A DNA stretch of 64,000 bases from Aequorivita echinoideorum. Lineage in GTDB: Bacteria; Bacteroidota; Bacteroidia; Flavobacteriales; Flavobacteriaceae. Below the pieces are notes generated by a model that was not told the origin of the DNA, made no database searches, and was given only the letters and a program-made list of their open reading frames with translations. Every line of letters starts with the position of its first letter. Positions within the stretch are counted from its first letter, which is position 1. The DNA lies in the NCBI RefSeq assembly GCF_018476645.1, contig NZ_JAHCTB010000001.1:711201-775200 (forward strand). Direction: 5' to 3'. Of this stretch, positions 9,782 to 19,123 are shown in pieces. Both the position numbers and the translations under genes were made by a program.

Positions 9782-9789
9782 TACCTTTG
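9782..9789 (+). promoter_or_regulatory. -7 element TACCTTTG upstream of metG
   Basis: An exact TAnnTTTG match 17 bases before the metG ATG at 9807. No TTG is visible at the ideal spacing. It predicts a leader of about 10 bases. Confidence 0.5.
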
Positions 9790-9806
9790 CGCATTAAAAT
9801 TTGAAT

Positions 9807-11915
9807 ATGAATTCACCTCAAAAACCCGCCACGGCGGACAAATATACCATTACCGCCGCTTTGCCCTACACAAACGGCCCTGTGCACATTGGCCATTTGG
9901 CTGGCGTTTACGTTCCGGCAGATATTTATGCGCGCTATCAACGCCTTCAAAATAAGGATGTTGCCTTTATCTGCGGAAGCGATGAGCACGGTGTTGCCAT
10001 AACGTTAAAGGCGAAAAAGGAAGGAATTACGCCACAGGAAGTGGTGGATAAATACCACGCCATCATCAAAAAAAGCTTTGAAGATTTCGGGATTTCATTT
10101 GATAATTATTCGCGCACTTCGGCGGAAATACACCATAAAACCGCTTCGGAATTTTTCAGAAAAATGTACGATGCCGGACAATTTATAGAGGAGGTTACCG
10201 AGCAGCTTTTTGACGCAGAAGCCAACCAATTTTTGGCAGACAGATTTGTAGTTGGTACCTGCCCTAAATGTGGTTTTGAGGAAGCCTATGGCGATCAATG
10301 CGAAAAATGCGGAACCAGCCATAATGCTACGGATTTAATTAATCCGCGCAGCGTAATTTCTGGAAATAAACCCGTTTTAAAAGAAACAAAACACTGGTTT
10401 TTACCATTGGAAAACTACGAGGATTTTCTGAAACAGTGGATTTTGGTCGATCATAAAAAAGATTGGAAAACCAATGTGCTTGGCCAATGCAAAAGCTGGC
10501 TGGATGATGGACTGCGACCGCGAGCCGTAACCCGCGATTTGGATTGGGGAATTCCCGTGCCGGTAAAAGGCGCGGATGGAAAAGTGCTTTACGTTTGGTT
10601 TGATGCGCCCATTGGTTATATTTCTTCAACCAAGGAATGGGCGGAGCGCGAAGGCAAAAATTGGGAAGATTATTGGAAAGACGAAAACACCAAACTTCTA
10701 CATTTTATAGGGAAAGACAACATCGTTTTCCATTGCATTATTTTTCCGGCAATGCTGAAAGCGGAAGGAAGTTACATTTTGCCAACAAATGTTCCCGCAA
10801 ATGAATTTTTGAATCTCGAGGGAAATAAAATTTCGACCAGTAAAAATTGGGCGGTTTGGCTGCATGAATATTTGGAGGATTTTTCAAACCAACAAGATGT
10901 TTTGCGTTACGCGTTGACTGCGAATGCGCCGGAAACAAAGGATAACGATTTTACTTGGGCCGATTTTCAGGCGAGAAATAACAACGAATTGGTTGCCATT
11001 TTTGGGAATTTCATCAATCGCGTGATGGTTTTGACCGATAAATATTACGAAGGTATTATTCCCGAACCAGCAACTTTTTCTGAAGTAGACGAGCAAACTT
11101 TAGCGGAATTGAAAGCCTATCCCGAAGTGATTGCGAGTTCTTTGGAACGTTATCGCTTCCGCGAAGCGCAAGCAGAATTGATGAATGTTGCCAGACTCGG
11201 GAATAAATATTTGGCAGACGAAGAACCGTGGAAAACCATCAAGATTGACGAAGAACGCACCAAAACCGTAATGTATGTGGCGTTGCAGATTGCTTCGGCG
11301 TTGGCGGTTTTAAGCGAACCGTTTTTGCCGTTTACGAGTCAAAAACTCAAAGAAATGTTGGGTCACGCTGCGCTTGTCGAAGCGCTTTCGTGGAACGACA
11401 TTTCCACAAAACCGGAATTGCTAAAACCCGGTCACAAAATAAATAAGGCCGAATTGCTATTCAGCAAAATTGAAGATGAACAGATTGAAAACCAATTGAA
11501 TAAATTGAAACAAACTAAAATGGAGAACACAGAAAATAAGGAAAAGATTGCTTCGGCTGAAGCCTCGCAAGTTACTCCGCAAAAGGAGACTATTCAATAT
11601 GATGATTTCGCAAAACTCGATTTGCGCGTGGGAACAATCATTGAAGCCGAAAAAATGCCCAAGGCAGATAAACTTTTAGTCTTAAAAATTGACACAGGAA
11701 TCGATGTTCGCACCATTGTTTCCGGTATCGCCGAAAGTTTTAAACCCGAGGAAATCATTGGAAAAAAAGTTACAGTTTTGGCAAATCTTGCACCGCGTGC
11801 GCTTCGTGGCGTGGAAAGCCAAGGAATGATTTTAATGACTGAAAATGCTGACGGGAAATTGGTTTTTGTAAATCCGGGCGAAGATGGCGTTGAAAATGGG
11901 GCTACGATTAACTAA
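9807..11915 (+). CDS. metG: Methionyl-tRNA synthetase
   Basis: About 702 residues. Charges tRNA-Met with methionine in the cytoplasm. Visible: the HIGH box in [13 protein letters not shown], a zinc knuckle with four cysteines (CPKCGF ... CEKCG), a KMSKS-type loop ([10 protein letters not shown]), the anticodon-binding helical domain, and a C-terminal EMAP-II/Trbp111-like tRNA-binding domain ([20 protein letters not shown]) that permits dimerisation. A TTG at 9801 would add two residues, but the ATG at 9807 is preferred. The strong -7 element lies just upstream. The following gene starts within or just after its stop. Confidence 0.98.
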   Translation: MNSPQKPATADKYTITAALPYTNGPVHIGHLAGVYVPADIYARYQRLQNKDVAFICGSDEHGVAITLKAKKEGITPQEVVDKYHAIIKKSFEDFGISFDNYSRTSAEIHHKTASEFFRKMYDAGQFIEEVTEQLFDAEANQFLADRFVVGTCPKCGFEEAYGDQCEKCGTSHNATDLINPRSVISGNKPVLKETKHWFLPLENYEDFLKQWILVDHKKDWKTNVLGQCKSWLDDGLRPRAVTRDLDWGIPVPVKGADGKVLYVWFDAPIGYISSTKEWAEREGKNWEDYWKDENTKLLHFIGKDNIVFHCIIFPAMLKAEGSYILPTNVPANEFLNLEGNKISTSKNWAVWLHEYLEDFSNQQDVLRYALTANAPETKDNDFTWADFQARNNNELVAIFGNFINRVMVLTDKYYEGIIPEPATFSEVDEQTLAELKAYPEVIASSLERYRFREAQAELMNVARLGNKYLADEEPWKTIKIDEERTKTVMYVALQIASALAVLSEPFLPFTSQKLKEMLGHAALVEALSWNDISTKPELLKPGHKINKAELLFSKIEDEQIENQLNKLKQTKMENTENKEKIASAEASQVTPQKETIQYDDFAKLDLRVGTIIEAEKMPKADKLLVLKIDTGIDVRTIVSGIAESFKPEEIIGKKVTVLANLAPRALRGVESQGMILMTENADGKLVFVNPGEDGVENGATIN

Positions 11916-11928
11916 AAATATTAAAATT

Positions 11929-13416
11929 TTGAAACAGTTATTTAGGCTATTTTTCATTGTTTCACTTCCGCTTTTTGCGCAAAAACAAGTGGTACAATTA
12001 GAAAATATTGAATATTCCAATTTTATAAAAGATGAAACGGCTTTTTCACTTTCCAATTCAGAAACGGGTGAACTGGCATTGGTTATTCCTGATAAAAGGA
12101 GTGTGACGGCATATCTTTTTGATGAAAATTTTGAAAGAACAGATTCTATAACAGCTGAGAGTCTTCGGATAAAATTTAAAGATATAATTGGGTATCGAGT
12201 AACTAATAAACATTATACAACCTTATTTTCTACTGAAAACAAACAGTTTTTTGGGGTAGTGGATTTCGATTTTAAAACAGGAAAGACCGTAACGGAGCAA
12301 CTGGACATAGATTTGAAAAATGAGCAGCTTTTAGAAACTGTGACTTACGACAATCGTTTTTTTCTTTTAACTCTGGATGATGATTATAATGGTATTGTAA
12401 TACGTGAGCTTTTAGAAGATAGAACATTTGCCACACACAAAATAGAAATAAACGGGCCGGTCTCCTTTGAGGATATGTTGCGGCTGCGCAATAAAGCAGA
12501 TGATCTTGGAGAGCTCAAAGGCAGTGTTTTTAACGATGTTTTGCCGCCTCAAATAATAGAAATCGATCATAAAAACCCAAATTCTTTAGAGACAACTTCT
12601 AGGCTGAATAAACTGTATGCCAAAGACAATAACCTAATCTTGACATTCGATAATTTTCAAGAATTCACATTAGCCTATTTTATTGACCTCGAGAATTTCT
12701 CGGTTTCAGAAAAGAGATTTCAGAAACAACTAATTGATAATCAAAATTTAGAAAAAAGTAATTCATTTATATACCAAAACTATTTTTTTCAGATAGTAGT
12801 AGATAATGATCGAATGGTTTTAACGATTGATGATTTTGTCACAGGTAATAATATTAAAACATATAGAGCAACAAAAGAGCAAAATATAAATTTTAAAAAT
12901 TCTGAAATTTTACAAAAAAATGGTGCTTTTATGGCAAGCGATGGTGTTAGGGAATTGAACATGACTTCCCAATACTTGCGAAAAATTGCTAACGGTCAGC
13001 CGGGTATTGCAATCCAACAAATCAATGGTATTTACCAAGCAACAATTGGCGGGTTACAAAGTTCACAAGATGGAGGTTCGAGTAATGCAATTGTGATAGG
13101 TGTTACGGTTGCTGGTCTGGCTGGAGGAATGATAGGCGGAATGGCTATTACACCTTTTTATAATCCCACTTATGCGAGTTTCGGAAGTTATGCTACTACA
13201 AAATCCATTTATGTTGAATCACTTTTTGATACAGATTTTAATCACATTGAAGGATATCCAGTTGAGAACGTTTTCGATAAAATTGAAACTTTCCAAGAAT
13301 CCTTGAAAAAAGTTGATGCTGAAGAAGTTTTCTCGCATAATGGGAAAGTTTTTTTCGGGTATTTTGAGAAGAGAACGCACACCTATAACATTATCAGTTT
13401 CAGCACTGAAGAATAA
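11929..13416 (+). CDS. Exported protein of unknown function
   Basis: About 495 residues if started at TTG 11929, which gives a clean signal peptide (MKQLFRLFFIVSLPLFAQ). An ATG at 11884, inside metG, is in frame but would bury that signal. The mature part is beta-rich with repeated phrases such as TGELALVIPDKRSVTAYLFD and FDENFERTDSI, as in bacterial propeller-like proteins. A Gly-rich hydrophobic stretch near residue 405 (IVIGVTVAGLAGGMIGGMAI) could be a membrane or hinge segment. I recognise no family. It is overall reminiscent of the other exported protein at 53244-54821, but no alignment was made. It probably shares a transcript with metG. Confidence 0.72.
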   Translation: MKQLFRLFFIVSLPLFAQKQVVQLENIEYSNFIKDETAFSLSNSETGELALVIPDKRSVTAYLFDENFERTDSITAESLRIKFKDIIGYRVTNKHYTTLFSTENKQFFGVVDFDFKTGKTVTEQLDIDLKNEQLLETVTYDNRFFLLTLDDDYNGIVIRELLEDRTFATHKIEINGPVSFEDMLRLRNKADDLGELKGSVFNDVLPPQIIEIDHKNPNSLETTSRLNKLYAKDNNLILTFDNFQEFTLAYFIDLENFSVSEKRFQKQLIDNQNLEKSNSFIYQNYFFQIVVDNDRMVLTIDDFVTGNNIKTYRATKEQNINFKNSEILQKNGAFMASDGVRELNMTSQYLRKIANGQPGIAIQQINGIYQATIGGLQSSQDGGSSNAIVIGVTVAGLAGGMIGGMAITPFYNPTYASFGSYATTKSIYVESLFDTDFNHIEGYPVENVFDKIETFQESLKKVDAEEVFSHNGKVFFGYFEKRTHTYNIISFSTEE

Positions 13417-13433
13417 GACTCAAGCGTCGTACA

Positions 13434-15593
13434 ATGTATAAACTTTTTGATTATATAACCTCCCACACCCAGCTCCCCCAAAAAAGTGTTGAAAATACAG
13501 TAAAACTTTTAAACGAAGACTGCACCATTCCCTTCATTTCGCGCTATCGAAAAGAACTGACGGGCAATCTCGATGAGGTTCAAATTGGCGAAATTGTAAA
13601 ATTCAAAGAGCAATTTGAAGCGTTGGAAAAGCGAAAAGCCGCAATCCTAAAATCGTTGGAAGAGCAGGAGGTCTTGACTGCGGAGCTTCAAAAGAAAATT
13701 GAGGAGACAACAGATTTAATCGCTTTGGAAGATTTGTATCTTCCCTATAAAAAGAAGCGCAAAACCAAAGCCGACACCGCACGCGAAAACGGTTTGGAGC
13801 CATTGGCGAAAATAATAATGGCGCAATCCAGAACCCTCGGGACTTCCGACATCTCTTCCATTGCCTTAAAATATGTAAAAGGTGAAGTAAATTCCGAAGA
13901 GGAAGCGTTGGAAGGCGCGCGCCACATAATTGCAGAATGGATCAACGAGCGCACCGATATTCGGAATATGCTTCGAAACCAGTTGGAACGCTTTGCCGTG
14001 GTTTCAACCAAAGTGGTAAAGAAGTTTGAAGATGATGAAAAAGCACAAAAATTCCGGGATTACTTCGACTGGAACGAAGCGTTGAACAAAATTCCATCGC
14101 ACAGATTATTGGCAATTCTCCGTGCCACTTCAGAAGGATTTATTCGTCTCAAAATTGATCCCGATAGCTATCGGGATGACGACGAAAAGGCACTTTCAAA
14201 AATTGAAAAGCGCATCATAAAATCAAATAATGCCACTTCAGAACAAATAAAACTTGCCATTGAAGACAGTTATAAGCGACTGTTGTTTCCAGCGATTTCA
14301 AACGAAATTTTAACTACCGCAAAGGAAAAAGCAGATGAAACCGCGATCCAAGTTTTTGCTAAAAATCTGAAACAATTGTTGTTGGGTTCTCCTTTAGGCG
14401 AAAAGCGGGTGTTGGCAATCGATCCCGGTTTTAGGACTGGTTGCAAAGTGGTTTGCCTCGATGCGCAGGGAAATTTACAGCACAACGAAACCATTTTTCC
14501 GCATCCGCCAAAAAACGATACTTCCACAGCAATAAAAAAAATAAGTTCGCTCGCCGATGCCCATAAAATTGAGGCAATTGCGATTGGCAACGGAACGGCT
14601 TCGCGCGAAACGGAACAATTTATAAAACGAATCCATTTTAAAAATGCGATGCAGGTTTTTGTGGTAAGCGAAGCTGGGGCATCCATTTATTCGGCTTCCA
14701 AAATTGCGCGGGATGAATTCCCAAACTATGATGTTACGGTTCGTGGTGCGGTTTCCATAGGTCGGCGTTTGCAGGATCCGTTGGCGGAATTGGTGAAAAT
14801 TGATGCAAAATCCATTGGCGTTGGGCAATATCAACACGATGTTGACCAAGCAAAACTGAAGCGTTCGCTGGATACTTCTGTGGAATTGTGCGTAAATGCC
14901 GTGGGCGTAAATGTGAATACGGCAAGTGTTCCGCTGTTGAGTTATGTTTCGGGAATTGGTCCAAAATTGGCTGAAAACGTTGTGAATTATCGAGAAGAGA
15001 ATGGGGCATTTTCTTCCCGTGAAGCCATTAAAAATGTAGCGCGCTTGGGCGGAAAAGCCTTTGAGCAAGCCGCTGGATTTCTTCGAATAAAAAATGGTAA
15101 TAACCCGCTCGATGATTCTTCGGTGCATCCGGAAAGTTATGCGGTAGTTTCAAAAATGGCGAAAGATGAAAATGTAAAAGTATCAGAATTGATTGGAAAC
15201 AAAGCGCTTCTTCAAAAAATAAATCTGGAAAAATACATTTCAGAAAAAATTGGGCTGCCGACTTTAAAAGATATCATTAAAGAACTTGAAAAACCGGGGC
15301 TCGACATTCGCGAAGAGGCAAAAGTGTTTACTTTCAACCAAAATATAAAAACCATAAATGATTTACGGGAAGGGCAATTGCTTCCCGGGATTGTGAACAA
15401 CATCACCAATTTTGGGGCTTTTGTGGATATTGGGATTAAAGAAAGTGGCCTCATTCACGTTTCCAATCTTTCAGATTCTTTTGTGAAAGATGTAAATGAA
15501 CACGTGCATCTGCAGCAACAGATTGTGGTAAAAGTGCTGGATGTTGATGTTCCGCGCAAGCGAATTCAGTTGAAATTGCATCATTTAAATTAA
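13434..15593 (+). CDS. tex: Tex family RNA-binding transcription accessory protein
   Basis: 719 residues with all Tex parts in order: an N-terminal helical region (IPFISRYRKELTGNLDEVQI), a YqgF/RNase H-like domain (VLAIDPGFRTGCKVVCLD; AIAIGNGTASRETE), tandem helix-hairpin-helix repeats (SYVSGIGPKLAENVVNYREE), and a C-terminal S1 RNA-binding domain (LPGIVNNITNFGAFVDIGI ... SGLIHVSNLS). Tex proteins are conserved cytoplasmic nucleic-acid-binding factors affecting transcription; the exact biochemical role is not settled. It stands 18 bases after the previous gene. Confidence 0.96.
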   Translation: MYKLFDYITSHTQLPQKSVENTVKLLNEDCTIPFISRYRKELTGNLDEVQIGEIVKFKEQFEALEKRKAAILKSLEEQEVLTAELQKKIEETTDLIALEDLYLPYKKKRKTKADTARENGLEPLAKIIMAQSRTLGTSDISSIALKYVKGEVNSEEEALEGARHIIAEWINERTDIRNMLRNQLERFAVVSTKVVKKFEDDEKAQKFRDYFDWNEALNKIPSHRLLAILRATSEGFIRLKIDPDSYRDDDEKALSKIEKRIIKSNNATSEQIKLAIEDSYKRLLFPAISNEILTTAKEKADETAIQVFAKNLKQLLLGSPLGEKRVLAIDPGFRTGCKVVCLDAQGNLQHNETIFPHPPKNDTSTAIKKISSLADAHKIEAIAIGNGTASRETEQFIKRIHFKNAMQVFVVSEAGASIYSASKIARDEFPNYDVTVRGAVSIGRRLQDPLAELVKIDAKSIGVGQYQHDVDQAKLKRSLDTSVELCVNAVGVNVNTASVPLLSYVSGIGPKLAENVVNYREENGAFSSREAIKNVARLGGKAFEQAAGFLRIKNGNNPLDDSSVHPESYAVVSKMAKDENVKVSELIGNKALLQKINLEKYISEKIGLPTLKDIIKELEKPGLDIREEAKVFTFNQNIKTINDLREGQLLPGIVNNITNFGAFVDIGIKESGLIHVSNLSDSFVKDVNEHVHLQQQIVVKVLDVDVPRKRIQLKLHHLN

Positions 15594-15623
15594 ATTTTAT
15601 TCAGAAATAATCATCGACTTTTA

Positions 15624-16181
15624 ATGAAAAACGGAATTGTACTAATCGTCCTATTGTTTGCAGCCCAGTTAGCAAACGCTCAGTTTATCAAAGAAAAATC
15701 TATCAATGCCCAAATTGGACTCGGTCTGAGTTATCCGTACGAAAGTAGCGATAACATTGCTAGTTTTGGGTTTTTCACACAAGGTGAATTGGTTTTAAAA
15801 ATTACTTCGTGGTTTGCTTTAAGACCTTATGCTGGCTTGATTATCACAAATTCTGACGGAACGGACTTAAACGATAACCCCACAAATGAAAGAACAGAAA
15901 CAAAGGCTTTTCTGTTAGGCGGAAAAGCTAGAGTTAGAGCGCCAATACCTTGGGTTGCTCCCTACATTGAATTGGGATTAGGAGCTTCAGTAGGAAAATT
16001 TGAGACTTTCACCATTTACGATTCTATAGACAAAGGTGGTATAATCTATCATATTCCAGTATCTTTTGGATTGGAGTTGGGAAGAAACCATAATGTGGAT
16101 TTGGGATTATATTATTTTTACCAACCCACTGTTCGTCAATATTTGGGGAGTTTAGCGGTTGGGGTAACTTTTCCTATTTAA
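15624..16181 (+). CDS. Small outer-membrane beta-barrel protein
   Basis: 185 residues with a signal peptide (MKNGIVLIVLLFAAQLANAQ). The mature part alternates hydrophobic and polar residues with aromatic girdles and tight turns (LVLKITSWFALRPYAGLIIT, VAPYIELGLGASVGKF), ending in a phenylalanine strand (LAVGVTFPI), as expected for an 8-stranded outer-membrane barrel. No substrate or partner can be named. It lies 30 bases after tex and 17 before the deacetylase gene. Confidence 0.78.
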   Translation: MKNGIVLIVLLFAAQLANAQFIKEKSINAQIGLGLSYPYESSDNIASFGFFTQGELVLKITSWFALRPYAGLIITNSDGTDLNDNPTNERTETKAFLLGGKARVRAPIPWVAPYIELGLGASVGKFETFTIYDSIDKGGIIYHIPVSFGLELGRNHNVDLGLYYFYQPTVRQYLGSLAVGVTFPI

Positions 16182-16198
16182 TTTTTTGAATTGATCTT

Positions 16199-17101
16199 TT
16201 GCTTAAAATAGCATTCCATCCCATTTACAAATACCAATTGCCACCGGGCCATCGCTTCCCGATGGAAAAATATGAGCTATTGCCACAACAATTGTTGCAC
16301 GAAGGCACTTGTAAAGCCGAAAATTTTTTTGAGCCGAAAATCCTTTCCGAAGAAAATATTCTGGCTGTCCATACAAAAGAATATTTTGAAAGTTTATTGA
16401 ATTTAACTTTGGATAAAAGCGCTGCAAGAAAAATTGGCTTTCCGCTTTCTGAAACGCTTGTAAAAAGAGGAAGAATTATTTCGCAGGGAACAATAGACTG
16501 TTGTGAATTTGCCCTGAATTATGGAATTGCGATGAATATTGCGGGAGGCACGCACCACTCCTATGCAGACCACGGCGAGGGTTTTTGCCTGTTTAACGAC
16601 CAAGCAATAGCGGCAAAATATCTTTTGAAAAAAGGATTTGCAAAACGTATATTAATTGTGGATTTGGACGTGCACCAAGGCAACGGAACAGCAAAAATTT
16701 TTGAAAATAACGATTCCGTTTTTACATTTTCCATGCACGGCGCGGGCAATTATCCTTTCAAAAAAGAAAAAAGCAATTTGGATATCGCAGTACCCGACGG
16801 AAGTGGTGATGCTGTTTATCTTCAAATTTTAAAAAAGACCTTGCCGAAATTAATAGAAGAACAAAAACCAGATTTCATTTTTTATTTAAGCGGAGTCGAT
16901 ATTTTGGAAACCGATAAATTGGGAAGATTGAATTGTACGGTTGAAGGCTGCAAAGAGCGCGATCGGTTTGTGCTGCAAACGTGCAAGGATTTACATATTC
17001 CCGTGGAAGTGAGTATGGGCGGCGGCTATTCGCCAGAAATAAAGATAATTATCGAGGCACACGCAAACACGTTTCGGTTGGCGCAGGAAATTTTCTTTTG
17101 A
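16199..17101 (+). CDS. Histone deacetylase family (HDAC/AcuC-like) hydrolase
   Basis: 300 residues, cytoplasmic. Zinc-dependent deacetylase fold: the paired histidines in GGTHHSYADHGEGFCLFND, the metal-binding aspartate/histidine in IVDLDVHQGNGTA, FSMHGAGNYPF, and the second aspartate in YLSGVDILETDKLGRL. Bacterial members act on acetyl-polyamines, acetyl-lysine proteins or small molecules; the substrate is not evident. The start appears to be TTG at 16199 (MLKIAFHPIY), since no ATG precedes the conserved N-terminus. A small Lys-rich gene follows after 3 bases and is probably co-transcribed. Confidence 0.93.
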   Translation: MLKIAFHPIYKYQLPPGHRFPMEKYELLPQQLLHEGTCKAENFFEPKILSEENILAVHTKEYFESLLNLTLDKSAARKIGFPLSETLVKRGRIISQGTIDCCEFALNYGIAMNIAGGTHHSYADHGEGFCLFNDQAIAAKYLLKKGFAKRILIVDLDVHQGNGTAKIFENNDSVFTFSMHGAGNYPFKKEKSNLDIAVPDGSGDAVYLQILKKTLPKLIEEQKPDFIFYLSGVDILETDKLGRLNCTVEGCKERDRFVLQTCKDLHIPVEVSMGGGYSPEIKIIIEAHANTFRLAQEIFF

Positions 17102-17104
17102 ATT

Positions 17105-17338
17105 ATGGGAAAAGATAAAAAGGACCTAAAAGACCTAAAAGACAAAAAGGACAAAAAGGACAAAAAGGACAGAAAAGATAAAAGGAAAAAGGATAAAAAA
17201 ATTTTCAAAACTGAATGCTGCGAAAAGTATCTCAAAAAAGGAGAGCACAAACGTTGCAAACGCTGTCCTTGTTTTGATCTTCCAGAGGCAGAACGGAAAA
17301 AAAGAAAGGCCGCCCTTTTGGACGACCTTTTAGAGTAG
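17105..17338 (+). CDS. Lys/Asp-repeat small protein with C-terminal Cys cluster
   Basis: 77 residues. The first half is a low-complexity run of KKD/KDL tripeptides, encoded by near-identical 9-base units (AAAAAGGAC). The second half has a compact cysteine/histidine cluster (ECCEKYLKKGEHKRCKRC followed by PCFDLPEAE), which looks like a small metal-binding knuckle. Small proteins ending in such a CCxKYxKGKxCKxCP cluster seem familiar from other Bacteroidota, from memory. Function is unknown; nucleic-acid or metal binding is a guess. It begins 3 bases after the HDAC-like gene, ends next to the slipin gene, and its ATG is the only plausible start. Confidence 0.7.
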   Translation: MGKDKKDLKDLKDKKDKKDKKDRKDKRKKDKKIFKTECCEKYLKKGEHKRCKRCPCFDLPEAERKKRKAALLDDLLE

Positions 17339-17339
17339 G

Positions 17340-18443
17340 TTATTTACCCGAGGCAAATATTTCCTTTAACTGCTTCACCATACCTCCGTTTCCGGAAACT
17401 GTGATTTCGCCAATTTTGTCGGCGATGGTTTCAACAAATTCCATTTCCTTAAGCTTGTAAAGCATTTCGTTTTCTTCCATCAATTTGGCGGTGTTCAACA
17501 AGCTTCTGGTTGAAGCTGTTTCTTCACGCCTAGTGATTACGTTGGCTTGCGCTTTCTTTTGCGCCACCAATACTTGGTTCATAATATCCTTCATTTCACC
17601 GGTCAAAATTACATCACGGATACCGCAGTTCAATACCGCTACACCCAACTTAGCCGCGGCTGTCTTTGTGTCTTCAAACACAGCTTTCGCAATTTGCGCT
17701 TTGTTTTCCAAAAGCTCATCAAGTGTATATGTTCCCACGTACGCACGCAGCGCGAGCTGCAACGCAACGTACAATTGCTTTTCAAAATCCTTGTTTTCCA
17801 ACAACGCTTTCTCAATATCTATTACTTTGTACTGCGTGTCAAAGTTGATACGGATTGCAGCTTTGTCTTTGGTCAACAATTCCTGTCCGGCAACCTCAAA
17901 TTGCAATTGACGCAAATCTACCTTTGCGATTTTAATGGTTGTGTCATTTCTCCAGAAACGGTATGTACCGCTTTCCAAAGTTTTTACATACACATCGTCC
18001 ACAATGAATACCGCTTTTTCAAAAGCCGCCACCTCAAAAACCCTGATGTATTTGCTTAATTCAACATTGCTGAAAAGCGCTTTATCAATTTTTTCGGTGA
18101 TGTAGATTTTGCTCAAATCCGCAGTTGTGAATTCATACTCCATCAAACCTTTCCAAAAAGCGTAGCGTCCGGATTTCAAAACTTGGCTAAAGCGTCCATT
18201 TTTGTAAACCAAAACCAATTCGTTATCCTTCACTTCAATGATGTGAAGCATTGCTTTCAATTTTTCATCTTTCAGCAAAATTTCCAATTCCTTGGGTGCG
18301 TTAAAGGCTGCCGCCATGCTATATTGCAGCACCGTTTTGCCAAAACCCAACCAGTGGATACCTTGGGTGATTACGCCTTGGTAATCGCCCCTTTTAAAAA
18401 CCAAACCTACATTTCCCGCGTTGATTCTTACTCTTTTCATCAT
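17340..18443 (-). CDS. Slipin/SPFH (band 7) family protein
   Basis: 367 residues. An N-terminal region (NAGNVGLVFKRGDYQGVITQ; YKNGRFSQVLKSGRYAFWKG) is followed by an SPFH domain (KDKAAIRINFDTQYKVIDIE; LALRAYVGTYTLDELLENKA; LGVAVLNCGIRDVILTGEM) and a C-terminal charged helix (MNQVLVAQKKAQANVITRREE). Unlike classical slipins, no N-terminal transmembrane segment is evident. SPFH proteins assemble into oligomeric rings or cages at membranes. The 5' side on the same strand carries about 1 kb of structured non-coding DNA with tRNA-like RNAs (18966-19446), an unusual setting. From memory, some bacterial slipins occur near RNA-repair genes (RtcB, Ro60, Y RNA), but none of those are in this window. 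Either Met1 or Met2 may be the start. Confidence 0.9.
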   Translation of the reverse strand: MMKRVRINAGNVGLVFKRGDYQGVITQGIHWLGFGKTVLQYSMAAAFNAPKELEILLKDEKLKAMLHIIEVKDNELVLVYKNGRFSQVLKSGRYAFWKGLMEYEFTTADLSKIYITEKIDKALFSNVELSKYIRVFEVAAFEKAVFIVDDVYVKTLESGTYRFWRNDTTIKIAKVDLRQLQFEVAGQELLTKDKAAIRINFDTQYKVIDIEKALLENKDFEKQLYVALQLALRAYVGTYTLDELLENKAQIAKAVFEDTKTAAAKLGVAVLNCGIRDVILTGEMKDIMNQVLVAQKKAQANVITRREETASTRSLLNTAKLMEENEMLYKLKEMEFVETIADKIGEITVSGNGGMVKQLKEIFASGK

Positions 18444-18550
18444 TTCTACTTTTTATTATTCAACATTAATTTGACTGCGCCCGTCAAGGCATGTCCACTT
18501 ACTTTTCAAGCTACCGGTGCTGCTTTTGGGTAAGTTTATTTTGGGCGTTC

Positions 18551-18583
18551 CCCAGAGATTGCTTCGTTTCTCGCAATTCTGGG
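18551..18583 (-). other. Stable hairpin in the slipin leader region
   Basis: CCCAGA-G-ATTGC pairs with GCAAT-TCTGGG around a 10-base loop (18563-18572), an 11-bp stem with one bulge. It lies about 110 bases before the slipin start on the coding strand, in a GC-richer patch (18541-18605) that differs from the surrounding AT-rich DNA. It may be part of a repeated intergenic element; I have the impression of similar GGGCGTTCCC...GGGTCGGGCT patches in other Bacteroidota but did not check. Confidence 0.45.
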
Positions 18584-18965
18584 TCGGGCTTTCGGCACTC
18601 GCTTTTATTTTTATTTTCAAAAAAAATAAAGAGCTCAAACAAAGCCTTAATCCCTAACGCACTTCATCTTCAATAATACCTACAAGGTTTTGAAAACCTT
18701 GCAGGAAAGGAAAACAGTAAAGGAAAACCATCCTTCCGGCACGGAAATACTGAGAATTTAAAAGAAAACTAATTGGTTTTATGCGAAGGGATTCAGCCGA
18801 AAGATTATTCAAAAAAGCGAACAATCCTTTCAAAAGAACCCGATTGCGAAAAGCAACTACTTTCGGTTTTTAAATTTGTCAGTATTTCAAAGTACTTTTT
18901 GGACTGTTTTTATTTCCGAAGAAATAGCAACCGATTTTCCATTTACTCTTTTCATCACAATTTTT

Positions 18966-19005
18966 ACAGCGTGACAGGCTGTTGGTCTGTTTTTAAAAGT
19001 TGACC
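18966..19005 (-). ncRNA. tRNA-Asp-like D-arm plus anticodon-arm element
   Basis: On the minus strand a D-arm-like hairpin (GGTC 19005-19002 with GACC 18987-18984, 14-base loop) is followed by one A and by a perfect 5-bp anticodon arm, ACAGC-CTGTCAC-GCTGT (18982-18966), with anticodon GTC (Asp) and T33 in place. No variable loop, T-arm or acceptor follows. The loop end and 3' stem (CACGCTGT) are identical to the 3' half of the permuted Asp element at 19198-19191, so the two are related. Confidence 0.55.
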
Positions 19006-19040
19006 TTCTTTGTTGAATGGTGGATTTTTAATCCTTTTCA

Positions 19041-19121
19041 TAGATGCTAGAACCTAAATCTAGTGCGTTTACCATTTCGCCATCCGCCAAATTGCGGAGC
19101 AGGAATCGAACCTGCAATCTA
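19041..19121 (-). tRNA. Permuted tRNA-Leu(UAG): 3' half before 5' half
   Basis: Reading the minus strand: TAGAT (19121-19117, variable-arm 3' strand), T-arm GCAGG-TTCGATT-CCTGC (19115-19099), acceptor 3' strand TCCGCAA (19098-19092), two linker bases, acceptor 5' strand TGGCGGA (19089-19083), T8-G9, D-arm GCG-loop with GG-CGC (19080-19065), and anticodon arm CTAGA-TTTAGGT-TCTAG (19063-19047) with anticodon TAG. Then comes ATCTA (19045-19041), which pairs perfectly with the TAGAT at the beginning. So all arms of a Leu tRNA with a long variable arm are present, but the order of halves is swapped and the ends lie in the variable arm. The acceptor pairs 6 of 7 (one G-A mismatch). This is drawn from pairing by eye; function and processing are unknown. 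Confidence 0.7.
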
Positions 19122-19123
19122 CT

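Noticed and set aside
17026..17259. Minus-strand ORF rich in LSF repeats
   Set aside because: It is the antisense of the Lys/Asp repeat coding region, with no promoter or family resemblance.
18456..18638. 60-codon minus-strand ORF before slipin
   Set aside because: Composition and hairpin content fit a structured non-coding leader; no protein motif, and it overlaps the hairpin at 18551-18583.
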